A DNA stretch of 64,000 bases from Bdellovibrio bacteriovorus (GCF_002208115.1 NZ_CP020946.1:3286001-3350000), one strand, 5' to 3'; shown: positions 33,369 to 42,590, counted from the stretch's first letter. Numbers and translations are program-made. Notes: generated by a model from the sequence alone, not told the origin.

Positions 33369-35180
33369 ATGCGGAAAATCATTTTAACTCTCACACTCAT
33401 CCTTCTGAGTTTGGTCCAGCTCTCCTGCCAAACAAAAGACAGGAACTCTATATTGATCATCGCGGTGGACGAATTGACCATCAGCGACGTCAACTGCAGT
33501 CAGGATCCTTCCGAGAGGTCTGGTTTTCAATTGCTTTGCAGTGAATCGGTGCGATTCACCCACGCCTTTTCCCCTTCACCCTTATCCGTTCCTGCATTGG
33601 CCTCCCTGCTGACGGGGCTTTATCCTTATCAACACAAGGTTCGCCACAATGGAGGTCCGGGACTGACGGCGGAAGTCGAGCTGGCTTCCGAGGTGGCACT
33701 GGATCAGGACTACCGCACGAGCTTCTTTTCCGGAGGCGCCCCCGTCTTTCGTCGGAGCGGGTTGAATCAAGGCTTCGAACTATTCGACGACAATATAGTT
33801 CCGACCTTCCGCAGCCTGATTCGTCCCTTTAAACAAAATGCCGATGCTTTTCGACAATGGGTTCACCAGGATGTCGGTGGCATGTCTTTCTTCAGTGTGA
33901 TCTATGTTCCGGATCTGCTGTTCACGAACACTGAGACCCTGACGGATCTGGGCGAAGCCCGAAACTTGAGTTTTGAAAGTCAGCGTGAAGAACTGGATGA
34001 AAGCCTTTTTGAACTTTTCCAAGAGCTGAAATCCACCGGTCATTGGGACAGCACCACCATCTTTTTGGTGGGACTGAACGGGCACACCGGGAACGATCGT
34101 CCGAAAGAACTCAGCTCCATGAACCTGCACGGTGAAAACACCCAGGTGGCGTTATTCATCAAACCTTCTCAAAAGAAAAAACGGGATGAAGCGATTCATT
34201 GGAAGATCGATCAAAACGTCAGCCTGGTGGATGTCGGGCGCACGCTTTTCCATCTTTTGGGCGAAAGCATCGTGGATCAAGGACCTCAGTCCTTCCCGGC
34301 TCAGTCTCTGACCGAGGTGATGAAAAGCGCCACGGCGACATGGCCGGAAGACCGTCCGCTGTTGCTGGAGTCCGGCTGGGCCCTGTGGCGCAAAGCCGGT
34401 CCGCTGAAAACGGCCGCGATCTCCAATCATGTTCTATATATCAATGACGAAAAGCCCCGCTTGTACAACACTCTGGTGGACCGCTTTGAAACCAACCCTT
34501 TGCCGTTGCTGCAGGAAAGTATTCTGCCAACCACGCAAAAGCTGCAAAACCTGCTTTATCGAAATCAGTTTGTTTCCTTCCCTCCCCTGCTTTCTGAATG
34601 GACCACGAAACTAAGCCTGCCTTACTCCCGCTGGATGCGCGTGGACCAAGAGGATCTGCTGTTGAAGGACCTGAAACGGCTGCAGGCGCAGCAGCCCGGC
34701 AGTTTGGACCTGCTAAACTGGACAGCTCAAATCGCTTTGAACCGCAAAGACTGGGACACTTTAAAGCAACTGGGTCAGAAAAATAAGATTTCAACCTGGC
34801 AGTTCGTGGCGGAAAAGAACCTCAATGTGAAGACCGCCAAAGTGACTGATCCGTGCTTTGACCTGGTGACCGTAAAAACCATTGGCACGGACAACCTGAA
34901 AAACTGCAATGATGGTCTGTTCCTGGAGTGGATTGACTGGATTCGCGCGGATGCCCGCGGCCTTTCGCGCGAAACCCAGCGCAAACGCTTTGAAAGATCC
35001 TTCCGCAATTACATGCTGGATCAGCAAATTCAGCGCAATAACATTGCCGCAGGTCTGATCTGGGATACGTCACGTGACAATATCTTTGCTCCGTCACGAG
35101 TGGAACTGGCACTGGCGTTGCCAGAGTTTTCCAAACTGCGCAATCAGGTTTATAAGTCCCTGACGATCGAAGAGCTTTAG
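33369..35180 (+). CDS. Sulfatase-fold lipoprotein with degenerate active site
   Basis: 603 aa. Lipobox L-V-Q-L-S-C gives lipidation at about Cys20. A sulfatase/alkaline-phosphatase-superfamily domain starts with ILIIAVDEL near residue 28 and S-V-P-A-L-A-S-L-L-T-G-L-Y-P near residue 78. In active sulfatases that site is C/S-x-P-S-R-A-S-L-L-T-G; here Ser replaces Cys and Leu replaces the Arg needed for formylglycine maturation. A later H-x-G-N-D motif (NGHTGNDRPKE) is present. The last 200 residues are helical and not sulfatase-like. It may be a non-catalytic binder or use the Ser as in phosphatases. Confidence 0.7.
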   Translation: MRKIILTLTLILLSLVQLSCQTKDRNSILIIAVDELTISDVNCSQDPSERSGFQLLCSESVRFTHAFSPSPLSVPALASLLTGLYPYQHKVRHNGGPGLTAEVELASEVALDQDYRTSFFSGGAPVFRRSGLNQGFELFDDNIVPTFRSLIRPFKQNADAFRQWVHQDVGGMSFFSVIYVPDLLFTNTETLTDLGEARNLSFESQREELDESLFELFQELKSTGHWDSTTIFLVGLNGHTGNDRPKELSSMNLHGENTQVALFIKPSQKKKRDEAIHWKIDQNVSLVDVGRTLFHLLGESIVDQGPQSFPAQSLTEVMKSATATWPEDRPLLLESGWALWRKAGPLKTAAISNHVLYINDEKPRLYNTLVDRFETNPLPLLQESILPTTQKLQNLLYRNQFVSFPPLLSEWTTKLSLPYSRWMRVDQEDLLLKDLKRLQAQQPGSLDLLNWTAQIALNRKDWDTLKQLGQKNKISTWQFVAEKNLNVKTAKVTDPCFDLVTVKTIGTDNLKNCNDGLFLEWIDWIRADARGLSRETQRKRFERSFRNYMLDQQIQRNNIAAGLIWDTSRDNIFAPSRVELALALPEFSKLRNQVYKSLTIEEL

Positions 35181-35189
35181 TTTTTTCGG

Positions 35190-35876
35190 TTATTCGGCGG
35201 AAACGTCGATCAGACCCAGCCAGAATGGCGAATCCGGGTCTTCCTGAATCATGCCCGTGGTGACGGAACCCAAATCCAGCGAATCCCCTTCCCGAGTCCA
35301 CAGTGTCGTCGCCACGCTGGAACTTGCCAGCAGCACCAGACGGTCGCCTTCGCTGACATAAGTATGCCCGCACTGAATATAGCAAGTCGGATCCAGCCCC
35401 AACAATTGCGACGGCAACGGCGGCAGCGCCTGTGGTCTTGGCAGTTCACTGGACAGATCCTGTCCGATGGAAAGCGGCTGCAGTCTTTGATTTCTTCTTT
35501 GAATGAACAAACTCGGACAACCCACATGGGCCCACGCCACTTGCGGACCGCGTTTGAAAATCGCCATCAGCTCAACACCGGAAAAATATTCGGCGCGGTT
35601 TTCACCGCGATAAAGCAGATCATTGGCAATCAGAATCCCGGTACGCACATAGTTCACTTCGTCCGACAGACAGGTCAGAAACTCAAACGGAGAGGTCACT
35701 TCAACGTCGGCCTTGGCGGCGCTGACGTACTTTACCACCTCGTCCATAGCACGCTGGGCGTGCTCGGGCTGTCCCCAGGACGTGGCAATCACAATCAAAC
35801 TGCCGTCGTCCTCGCGATGAATGAGCGGCTTGGGGCGAAGAATCTTGGTGCTGTACGAGCGCTCCTGCAGTTTCAC
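35190..35876 (-). CDS. Degenerate PP2C-like protein (predicted pseudophosphatase)
   Basis: 228 aa, soluble. The strand order of PP2C Ser/Thr phosphatases can be followed: S-L-I-V-I-A-T-S-W-G-Q where active enzymes have x-A-D-G-M-G-G, then G-V-E-L-M-A-I-F, V-A-W-A-H-V-G (normally G-D-S), and G-D-R-L-V-L-L-A-S-S-S-V-A where S-D-G is expected. The metal-binding Asp residues are therefore missing and catalysis is unlikely. The fold call is by pattern only. GTG start one base after the stop of the upstream FHA gene, so it closes the FHA operon. It may bind phosphoproteins or regulate a kinase. Confidence 0.55.
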   Translation of the reverse strand: MKLQERSYSTKILRPKPLIHREDDGSLIVIATSWGQPEHAQRAMDEVVKYVSAAKADVEVTSPFEFLTCLSDEVNYVRTGILIANDLLYRGENRAEYFSGVELMAIFKRGPQVAWAHVGCPSLFIQRRNQRLQPLSIGQDLSSELPRPQALPPLPSQLLGLDPTCYIQCGHTYVSEGDRLVLLASSSVATTLWTREGDSLDLGSVTTGMIQEDPDSPFWLGLIDVSAE

Positions 35877-35877
35877 T

Positions 35878-37902
35878 TTACAATGCTCCGTATTTTTTCA
35901 ACTTGATGTAGGCCTTTTTGTAGTACTCACCATCCGGAATATCCAGCTCCAGGATTTTTTTCCACTTGTCCTTGGCGCCCGCCTTGGACTCGCCACCATC
36001 GACGTTACCAAAGCTTTCCTCCAGGATGCCTTCCTGATACAGCGTCATCATCTGCTTGCGCAGTTCAGTGGTATAACGCTCGATACGATCCGGAAGCTCA
36101 TCATTTGTCGGATCCAGACTGCGCGCCTTGCGCAAAGCCAGAATAGCCCCTTTCAGGTTCTGCGCCTGATAGTTCTTTTCCGCCTCAGACTGCAGGCTGG
36201 CCGTTTTCGAATTCATCATCTGACGAATAGAGGCAATATTGCGTTTTGCCTGACCTTTATAGCCGCTTGGATCCGGCAATTTTGATTCCAGAACCTTTTC
36301 ATAAGCAGCAATGGCATCCAGAGGTTTGCCTTTTTTGTGCACCCCTTCCGCCCAGCCGTAAAGACCACGCATCTTCGCCACCAGCGACTGGTAAGCGGCT
36401 CTTTCAGCCTCTTTGGCCTCGCGCTGGGCATTCAGCATATCGACCTGCGATTTCAGATCCAGAATACGCGGGTGTTCCGGGTTGAACTGCAGAACCGGGC
36501 TAAGACAGTCCTCCATCTCGGCGGCCGTGATGGTAGGATTGATTTTTTTCTGACATTCCACCACCTGCTTCTGGATTTTTTCCTCAGCTTCGGCTTTGGC
36601 TTTTTCAATTTCGTCCTGACGGCGCTGCTGTTCCTGAATGAAGATGGCCTCTTTGGACAGACGCTCGATTTCGCGGATATCCTCATAGTCCGGGATGATC
36701 TCCTGAATCTTCACGATTTCATCCTGGGCCAGTTGGTATTTACCCTGCATATAAAGATTCTTCGCATCTTTATAGCGCTGACGAACCAGAGCCTGTTGCT
36801 CCGGCTTCAGTTTCGAGAACAGTTCCTGTGGCGACCCCGGAGCCATCACCTGACCCGGCTGTGCAGGAGGAGCGGTCTTGTCACCACCGCTGAACAAATA
36901 AGCCACGGCCAAAAGAACCACCGCGCCCACAATCAGTTTTGGACGATGCTTCTGGAAATCAAATTTGCCCGAAGCCTGTGGCATCGGGCCCGGCATCGGT
37001 GCGCCCATACCCGGATACTGCATCGGCTGCTGATACGGCATTGGCGGCATGGCCCCCTGATACGGCATCATTTCGTGGGACTGCTGCTGATATTCCATCG
37101 GCACATTGTCATAGCTGGTCGGCACCAAAGGACTTGGTGGTGCCACGTTCACCAGCTCCAGACGGCTTTGGAAGCTCGCATCGTGCAATTCGAAGTACAA
37201 ATAATTTTCCAGCACACTGATCGCGTCCCCGGATTTGATCGGAGTCATGTCGGTGGAGGAAATCGGATTGCCGTTTAAAAGCGTCCCATTCACGCTGCCC
37301 AGATCCAGAATCACAAACTGGGATCCGGCACGACGGATTTCAAACTGACGACGGCTGACCCGCTGATCGCGGATCTGAATATGACAGGTGGAATCCCGTC
37401 CCGCAATCCAGGCATCGCCCGCATCCAGACGGATCATTTCCTTGGTTTCATTCTGAGCATCCACAATCTTGATGAAGGCCGCCGTCGGCGCCACACCAAT
37501 CATGGTTTTTTCATCGCTGCCATCGAAGGAATCCGGTGCAGAACCCATCACGGCCGGCAGGTTTTCCCCACCGCTCATGGCGGGAGCTTCCTGATACGCC
37601 GGGGCTTCCGCCACCGTGTTCAGGAAATCAAATTCGTAAGGAGGCACGGTGAACATCGCCCCGTGCTCCAGTTGGAACTGCTGAACTTGTTCACCGTTAT
37701 GAATCACTTCACCATAACGGGATACAACTTCCACGTTCCAACTGCCATTGAAGGAAACTTTGAAGTGCTCGCGGGAAATGCCTTTTTCAGGCTGCAACAC
37801 GATATCACAGTCTTCCTTACGGCCGGCCACGTAAGAGCGGTCCTCCGTCAGGTTCACTTCACAGACTGTTTTGCCACGCAGGCGCACACGCAGAAGAGCC
37901 AT
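35878..37902 (-). CDS. Double-FHA membrane protein with TPR-like C-terminus
   Basis: 674 aa. FHA1 at about 20-95 (AGRKEDCDIVL, GISREHF), FHA2 at about 160-240 (AGRDSTCHIQI, VSRRQFEI, L-G-S-V-N-G-T-L-L-N-G with all phosphothreonine-binding residues). A Met/Pro/Gln-rich linker reaches about 335, one transmembrane helix lies at about 343-358 (LIVGAVVLLAVAYLF), then about 300 residues of TPR-like helices and coiled coil. The FHA part is cytosolic and the repeats would be periplasmic. The ATG overlaps the upstream stop (TAATG). Likely a phosphopeptide-controlled scaffold. Confidence 0.85.
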   Translation of the reverse strand: MALLRVRLRGKTVCEVNLTEDRSYVAGRKEDCDIVLQPEKGISREHFKVSFNGSWNVEVVSRYGEVIHNGEQVQQFQLEHGAMFTVPPYEFDFLNTVAEAPAYQEAPAMSGGENLPAVMGSAPDSFDGSDEKTMIGVAPTAAFIKIVDAQNETKEMIRLDAGDAWIAGRDSTCHIQIRDQRVSRRQFEIRRAGSQFVILDLGSVNGTLLNGNPISSTDMTPIKSGDAISVLENYLYFELHDASFQSRLELVNVAPPSPLVPTSYDNVPMEYQQQSHEMMPYQGAMPPMPYQQPMQYPGMGAPMPGPMPQASGKFDFQKHRPKLIVGAVVLLAVAYLFSGGDKTAPPAQPGQVMAPGSPQELFSKLKPEQQALVRQRYKDAKNLYMQGKYQLAQDEIVKIQEIIPDYEDIREIERLSKEAIFIQEQQRRQDEIEKAKAEAEEKIQKQVVECQKKINPTITAAEMEDCLSPVLQFNPEHPRILDLKSQVDMLNAQREAKEAERAAYQSLVAKMRGLYGWAEGVHKKGKPLDAIAAYEKVLESKLPDPSGYKGQAKRNIASIRQMMNSKTASLQSEAEKNYQAQNLKGAILALRKARSLDPTNDELPDRIERYTTELRKQMMTLYQEGILEESFGNVDGGESKAGAKDKWKKILELDIPDGEYYKKAYIKLKKYGAL

Positions 37903-39062
37903 TAGAACCTGCCCTCCAGATTCAGCGTGCACTCTTCATAGAACTGCTTGGCTTCCTTGAATGAAGGATCGTCCTTGCGGTGCTGAAGCATGGTCATCAC
38001 GTTGGAATAATTCGACTGGCACATTCTCCAGTTCTTTTTCTCGCGGTATCGGTTGCCTTGAATCATGTTGAATTTCACCAGCTCGTCAAACTTGATCTTC
38101 GAAAGATGGAAATACCGTTTTGCCAGCTCGTTGTCCGGATCCAGATTCAAAACAACCTGGAACGCCTCGCGCGCACGGGCATACTGGCCCTGCTGGAAGT
38201 CGCGGAAGCCCTTGATGAAGTTTTCCTGAGCCCGGCGGTATTGAACCGAGTCATATTTTTCCTTCTTGATGGTCAAAAGCTCCTGGGAACGCTTCTCGGC
38301 TTCGGCCACGTCCGCCATGGACAGCGCTGAAGTTCTGAAAGCATTCGGATCTTTTTTGTTCTTGTTGCCGGAATCCGACAGGAAGAACCACGCCGCCAGG
38401 CCCACGATCGCGATGATTCCATAGAATCTTGCCTTCGGATTGGAAAGCAGTCCCCCGCCACCGGATGGCCCACCCATCGACGCCCCCATATTGGGCATGC
38501 CGTGATTCGGAGGCGGAGTGTAACCGCCATAAGCCATCGGCTGCGCCGGAGGCATCGAAGGGTTCGGCATCGCCGGCATCGGACGAGGCTGTTGATAAGC
38601 CGGCGTCTGCGCCTGTGGGAACGGATTGCTGACCGGCATCTGCTGCGGACGCGGCGGAGTCGGAGCCGGGAACGGATTCGGCGTCAAAAGCGGAGACGGC
38701 GTCGCCGCTGGAGTTGGTGGAGGTGCCTGCACCACCGGCATGTCGACCTTGAACAGAATTTCTGTCTCACCAATCTGAATCACCGAATCGTTCGCAAGAA
38801 CTTCGGATTGAATGCTCTGGCCATTGACCATCACAAAGTTTTTCTGACTCAGATTGACCAGCACAAATTCATTGCCGCGCTGTTTGATTTCAGCGTGCTG
38901 ACGACTGACTCGTGGATCCTGGGAAAGGACAATGTCGTTTTCCGGACCACGGCCCATGGATACAGAAGCCTTTTCAAAAGTAAGCTTCTGACCAATATGC
39001 GGGCCTTTGATGATCTCGATGTCAAACTTCATGGAATCCTTCACCTGAGGGGCTGCGCTCAT
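37902..39062 (-). CDS. FHA-domain membrane protein with TPR-like C-terminus
   Basis: 386 aa. FHA domain at about 15-95 (MGRGPENDIVL, VSRQHAEI, then a less typical N-L-S-Q-K-N-F-V-M-V-N-G). A Pro/Gln/Met-rich linker runs to about 205, one transmembrane helix (FYGIIAIVGLAAWFFL) lies at about 215, then TPR-like helices (QQGQYARAREAFQVVLNLDP). It is a shorter version of the downstream double-FHA protein, and the two are probably paralogues. The start is the ATG at 39062 or GTG at 39065, both overlapping the upstream stop TGA. Confidence 0.83.
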   Translation of the reverse strand: MSAAPQVKDSMKFDIEIIKGPHIGQKLTFEKASVSMGRGPENDIVLSQDPRVSRQHAEIKQRGNEFVLVNLSQKNFVMVNGQSIQSEVLANDSVIQIGETEILFKVDMPVVQAPPPTPAATPSPLLTPNPFPAPTPPRPQQMPVSNPFPQAQTPAYQQPRPMPAMPNPSMPPAQPMAYGGYTPPPNHGMPNMGASMGGPSGGGGLLSNPKARFYGIIAIVGLAAWFFLSDSGNKNKKDPNAFRTSALSMADVAEAEKRSQELLTIKKEKYDSVQYRRAQENFIKGFRDFQQGQYARAREAFQVVLNLDPDNELAKRYFHLSKIKFDELVKFNMIQGNRYREKKNWRMCQSNYSNVMTMLQHRKDDPSFKEAKQFYEECTLNLEGRF

Positions 39063-40735
39063 CACGAGCCTCCTTCAGTTGGTGATACAGTGATCACATA
39101 ATAGTCCACTTCCTGACCTGTGCAGAATGCCTGACAGCTCAGAATGCAAAGATGTCCGCTGAATTCCAGTTGGTCCGTATGGATGCCGCGTGGATTTTCA
39201 CGGGAACGCACCACCAGACCCTCGATGTTCTGCTGCAAAGCCACATCCGGAATGGCTTTATACATTTGCCCCTGAAGCTGCGCCATTTCCGCACGAGCCA
39301 CCTGCAGGAACGAAGGGTTGCAGGAAATAATCCGGCCTTCCTTCGCAATCGCCACACACGGGTAACCAATCATCTGCATCAGATTTTCAGCCTCGCCGTC
39401 CTTGTTCACAAATCCGGCGGCCCCACCGCCCTTGTCGGTGTCACCATTGATATATCTTGTCAGCAGACTGTTGATATTGCCAATCAGGGCCTGCAGTGGC
39501 GGGAACTGGAAGTCCACCACCGTGTTATCAGTCTTTTCACGCATGGCTGTATCCAACTGTGCATTCAACGTAACCAGCGGATATTCAATCAGCTTGTACA
39601 TGAAGAAGAACAACAACAGACCAATCAAAGATGCAATCACCAGAGTCTGCATGAACAGACTGATCGCCCGTCCGTCATCAAAGGCCAGACTGCCGATATC
39701 ATAAAGCACAATGGCGTGAGCCTTCACCGACTGCTCCCCCGTGTTCGGGTCAAACAGACCAATCGGGAAGCTGGCCCCGATAGTGGATGAGTCCACTTCC
39801 ACGGACTGCGGGCGCATTTCCCGGCGGGCCGAGTGCACAAATGGCAGATCCGGCGTGGTCCCCGCGCGCGAAGCCGGCGCCAGGATCATACCATCAGATT
39901 GCTGCACGATCAGAACCTGCTTCACACCGTCCTCGGATTCCGCCGCGTTGGTGCTTAAAGAAGAGTAACTGTTTTGCAAAAGCGCCGCTTGATTTAAAGT
40001 TGCCACCGTGCGGGCAATCGACGCCGCCCGACGTTTACTTTCATTGGTGATGCTGGCGCGGGTGATCTGCACCATCGGAATCATGGAAAGCAGGGTCGTG
40101 GAGAAGATGAACAACACCACAAAGCCCAGCAGAACCATTTTCATTTCCACAAACTGCGGCAGCTTGTAAACCCCGGGCAAAGCCACGCGGTCCATATATT
40201 CATTGAATTTATCCACCAGGCCTTTAAAGCCACCCTGCTGGAAAGCCGGAGCTGGCGCGGGTGCAGGGCCTGCGCCCGGCATTCCCATGCCCGCCATCGG
40301 TTGCGGCATTCCCTGAGGCATGCCCATGTTTTGCTGAGGCATACCCATATGCATAGGCTGCGGCATCTGTGGAGCGGCCCCGCCGCCATAATAAGGCATT
40401 GGCGCCTGCGGGCTTGGTTGTCCTTGCGGACGCTGCGCCCGGGATTCCTGCGCCGGGATCACATCGGCAATCACGTCGTGAATGCCCAGCTTGTCTCCAA
40501 GGCGCATCACACCGCTTTGCACGCGGACACCGTTCAAATAAGTTCCGTTGCTGGAACGAAGATCCGTCACAACAATTTTATCTTTAAATACAGCAATCTC
40601 GGTGTGTTCCTTGGAAACACCGGCACTGATAAGTTTTATGTCACACTGAGGAGCCCGTCCAATGAGGTTTTTCCCCATCTTCAGCTCCAGCACTGAACCC
40701 GCCTGCGGGCCGGTCAAGATTCTAAGCGCCCACAT
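39062..40735 (-). CDS. FHA-domain transmembrane sensor with PAS-like domain
   Basis: 557 aa. FHA at about 20-95 (IGRAPQCDIKL, VSKEHTEI, RSSNGTYLNG, canonical). A Met/Pro/Gln linker follows to about 190. TM1 is near 208-230, a periplasmic region of about 130 residues is next, and TM2 is near 365-388 (LVIASLIGLLLFFFMYKLI). A HAMP-like helix pair and a C-terminal PAS-like domain (P-C-V-A-I-A-K-E-G-R-I-I-S-C-N-P-S-F) close it. No kinase or cyclase output is present. The ATG at 40735 is chosen because GGGAG lies upstream; it overlaps the DUF192 gene by 14 bases. Confidence 0.83.
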   Translation of the reverse strand: MWALRILTGPQAGSVLELKMGKNLIGRAPQCDIKLISAGVSKEHTEIAVFKDKIVVTDLRSSNGTYLNGVRVQSGVMRLGDKLGIHDVIADVIPAQESRAQRPQGQPSPQAPMPYYGGGAAPQMPQPMHMGMPQQNMGMPQGMPQPMAGMGMPGAGPAPAPAPAFQQGGFKGLVDKFNEYMDRVALPGVYKLPQFVEMKMVLLGFVVLFIFSTTLLSMIPMVQITRASITNESKRRAASIARTVATLNQAALLQNSYSSLSTNAAESEDGVKQVLIVQQSDGMILAPASRAGTTPDLPFVHSARREMRPQSVEVDSSTIGASFPIGLFDPNTGEQSVKAHAIVLYDIGSLAFDDGRAISLFMQTLVIASLIGLLLFFFMYKLIEYPLVTLNAQLDTAMREKTDNTVVDFQFPPLQALIGNINSLLTRYINGDTDKGGGAAGFVNKDGEAENLMQMIGYPCVAIAKEGRIISCNPSFLQVARAEMAQLQGQMYKAIPDVALQQNIEGLVVRSRENPRGIHTDQLEFSGHLCILSCQAFCTGQEVDYYVITVSPTEGGS

Positions 40736-41069
40736 AAAGTTGATCTCCCACGCTGACATTCCCGTTGCTGACTGTCCCTGATGCCATCTCTATCACCGAA
40801 GCGGCTCCCCATACCGGGAGCACCAGTCTCCAGGGCCGCACATCCCTGCGGATCGCGCGCACCTTCAAATTTTTATCCACAAACACACAATCAATCGCAA
40901 ACTTCATAAAGAAAGTATGGATGCTGTTGCAGTGATGAATCCACAACGCCTTTTCAGCCGGCAGACTTTCGCGGCCCAAAAGACCTTTGCCACGGCTCAG
41001 GAAAGTGGAGGCCACTTCCAGATCCGCAATCAAAGTTTGGTTGTTGGTTGTGTTCATCAACTTAGCCAT
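40722..41069 (-). CDS. DUF192 family protein
   Basis: 115 aa. The DUF192 pattern is clear: A-x-T-F-L-S-R-G-K-G-L-L-G-R, W-I-H-H-C-N-S-I-H-T-F-F-M-K-F-A-I-D-C-V-F-V-D, and V-I-E-M-A-S-G-T. The family is often found beside Tad pilus and secretion genes, and its biochemical function is unknown. There is no signal peptide, so this version is cytosolic. It sits between the TadC-like gene (5-base gap from the chosen ATG) and the FHA sensor (14-base overlap), inside one tightly packed operon. Confidence 0.88.
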   Translation of the reverse strand: MAKLMNTTNNQTLIADLEVASTFLSRGKGLLGRESLPAEKALWIHHCNSIHTFFMKFAIDCVFVDKNLKVRAIRRDVRPWRLVLPVWGAASVIEMASGTVSNGNVSVGDQLYVGA

Positions 41070-41074
41070 CACTT

Positions 41075-41983
41075 CTACTTCCCACCATACATGAACGAAA
41101 CCGCCACCGGACCGAAGACGATGATGAAAACCGCCGGCAGAATAAACAGCATCAGCGGGATCAGCATGGTCTGGGAGGCTTGCGCACCGGCTTTCTCGGC
41201 ACGGACGAATCTTTCAAGACGCATCTGCACCGACTGGTCCTTAAGAACCTGCGAGATACTGGCACCGGTAGCCTCTGCATCCACCAGAACCGCCACAAAA
41301 CTTGTGATCTCGTTCATATCCAGGCGCTCCGCCATTTCCTTCAAAGCCTGAGCCTTGGAGGAACCGATTTTGATATCTTTCAGCACAATTGAAAACTCTT
41401 CGGCCAGCACACTGTCCGTGCCACTGGCTTTATCCACGATCTTCTGAATCGCCGAGAAGAAGTCCAGACCGGCTTCCACCGACAGCGCCAGCAGATCGAT
41501 GAAGAACGGCAGATCCGCACGCACAGAAAGCTCGCGGCGCTTCTTTTCCCCGCGCGCATGAATCTGCGGCAGATAGAAACCAATCAGCCCCATGCCCACC
41601 ACCACCAGCGGGGACAAACCCAACTGCAGTGAGAAGTTCATGATCAACAAGAAGATCGGGAACATGATCCCCCACAGGAACTGCAACCCGATGAATTCAT
41701 CCTCGTTCAGCTCTGAAGACAGGCCCGAGGTTTTGATGTATTTACGAACTTTTTTGCGATAGGACTCGCTGCGAATCTTCATCGCATGCTGCAAGGTGAA
41801 CTGATGCACCAAGGGACGCGAGAAATTGATCACCGGATTTTTGGATTTCACCGGCTCATCATTGTTCGCCCATGAAAGCTGCTGCTTGTCCGTGTTACTT
41901 GCAAAGATGGAACTGACAAAAAGGAAGACCGCCACTCCTGCGAGCAGCAATCCCAGAATCAGCATTAACTCTGCACTTCCCAT
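41075..41983 (-). CDS. TadC/GspF-type inner-membrane platform protein
   Basis: 302 aa. N-terminal helix (AELMLILGLLLAGVAVFLF), a cytosolic part, two central helices near 100-150, then the T2SS-F domain (D-L-P-F-F-I-D-L-L-A-L-S-V-E-A-G-L-D-F, then V-D-A-E-A-T-G-A-S-I-S-Q-V-L), and two final helices. This is the TadC version of the GspF fold, which anchors the assembly ATPase of Tad pili. No tadA, tadB or pilin gene is present. The ATG at 41983 with GAGG upstream is preferred to the long reading through maf. First gene of the FHA operon. Confidence 0.87.
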   Translation of the reverse strand: MGSAELMLILGLLLAGVAVFLFVSSIFASNTDKQQLSWANNDEPVKSKNPVINFSRPLVHQFTLQHAMKIRSESYRKKVRKYIKTSGLSSELNEDEFIGLQFLWGIMFPIFLLIMNFSLQLGLSPLVVVGMGLIGFYLPQIHARGEKKRRELSVRADLPFFIDLLALSVEAGLDFFSAIQKIVDKASGTDSVLAEEFSIVLKDIKIGSSKAQALKEMAERLDMNEITSFVAVLVDAEATGASISQVLKDQSVQMRLERFVRAEKAGAQASQTMLIPLMLFILPAVFIIVFGPVAVSFMYGGK

Positions 41984-42011
41984 TTTCGCCTCTTCGTGTT
42001 CAAGTATCCTC

Positions 42012-42590
42012 ATGAAACCAGCATTGATCTTGGCCTCAGAGTCACCGCGCCGAAAACAGCTTCTTAGCGAAGCGGGTTTTTCATTCGACGTGGTTCCAGT
42101 TAAAGTATCGGAAATTCCTAACAAAAACCTGAATGTAAACGATCAGATTTTAGATATCGCCAGACGAAAAGCGAGTGCCGCTTTGCCCCTGCTAAAGTCC
42201 AGCCGTACAGACGCGTTTATCGTGCTTTGCGCGGACACGGAGGTGATTTTCGACGGGGCCCCCCTGGGGAAGCCCGCCGATCGTCAGGATGCCTACCGCA
42301 TTCTTAAACTTTTGTCGGGTAAATATCATGAGGTGATCACGGCGGTGTGCCTGGTCGAGTCCAGCACGGGCAAGGAAGTGTCTCAGACTGAGACCACCAA
42401 AATTTATTTCCGGGAGCTGACTGACGATGAAATCTGGACCTACATAGACACCGGCGAACCGATGGACAAAGCCGGCGCTTATGGAATTCAAGGCCAGGGC
42501 GGGAAATTCGTTGATCACTTCGAAGGGCCCTTCGACAACGTAGTGGGACTTCCCGTCGAGCTGGTGAAAAATCTACTGTCCAAATTTTAA
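42012..42590 (+). CDS. maf: Maf-family nucleotide pyrophosphatase
   Basis: 192 aa. Maf proteins hydrolyse non-canonical or canonical nucleoside triphosphates to monophosphates and can delay septation. A-S-E-S-P-R-R-K-Q-L-L near residue 8, C-A-D-T-E-V-I-F-D-G near 73, S-G-K-Y-H-E-V-I-T-A-V and D-K-A-G-A-Y-G-I-Q-G are the family motifs. The start (ATG 42012) is only 28 bases from the divergent TadC-like start and has no ribosome-binding site. Longer in-frame starts lie inside the opposing gene and are rejected. Confidence 0.92.
   Translation: MKPALILASESPRRKQLLSEAGFSFDVVPVKVSEIPNKNLNVNDQILDIARRKASAALPLLKSSRTDAFIVLCADTEVIFDGAPLGKPADRQDAYRILKLLSGKYHEVITAVCLVESSTGKEVSQTETTKIYFRELTDDEIWTYIDTGEPMDKAGAYGIQGQGGKFVDHFEGPFDNVVGLPVELVKNLLSKF

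Noticed and set aside
37903-37932. Ten-residue N-terminal extension of the double-FHA protein
   Set aside because: The ATG at 37902 forms a TAATG coupling with the upstream stop and matches the FHA domain start.
41826-42011. Longer N-terminus for maf
   Set aside because: It would lie wholly inside the opposing TadC-like gene and precede the normal Maf N-terminus.
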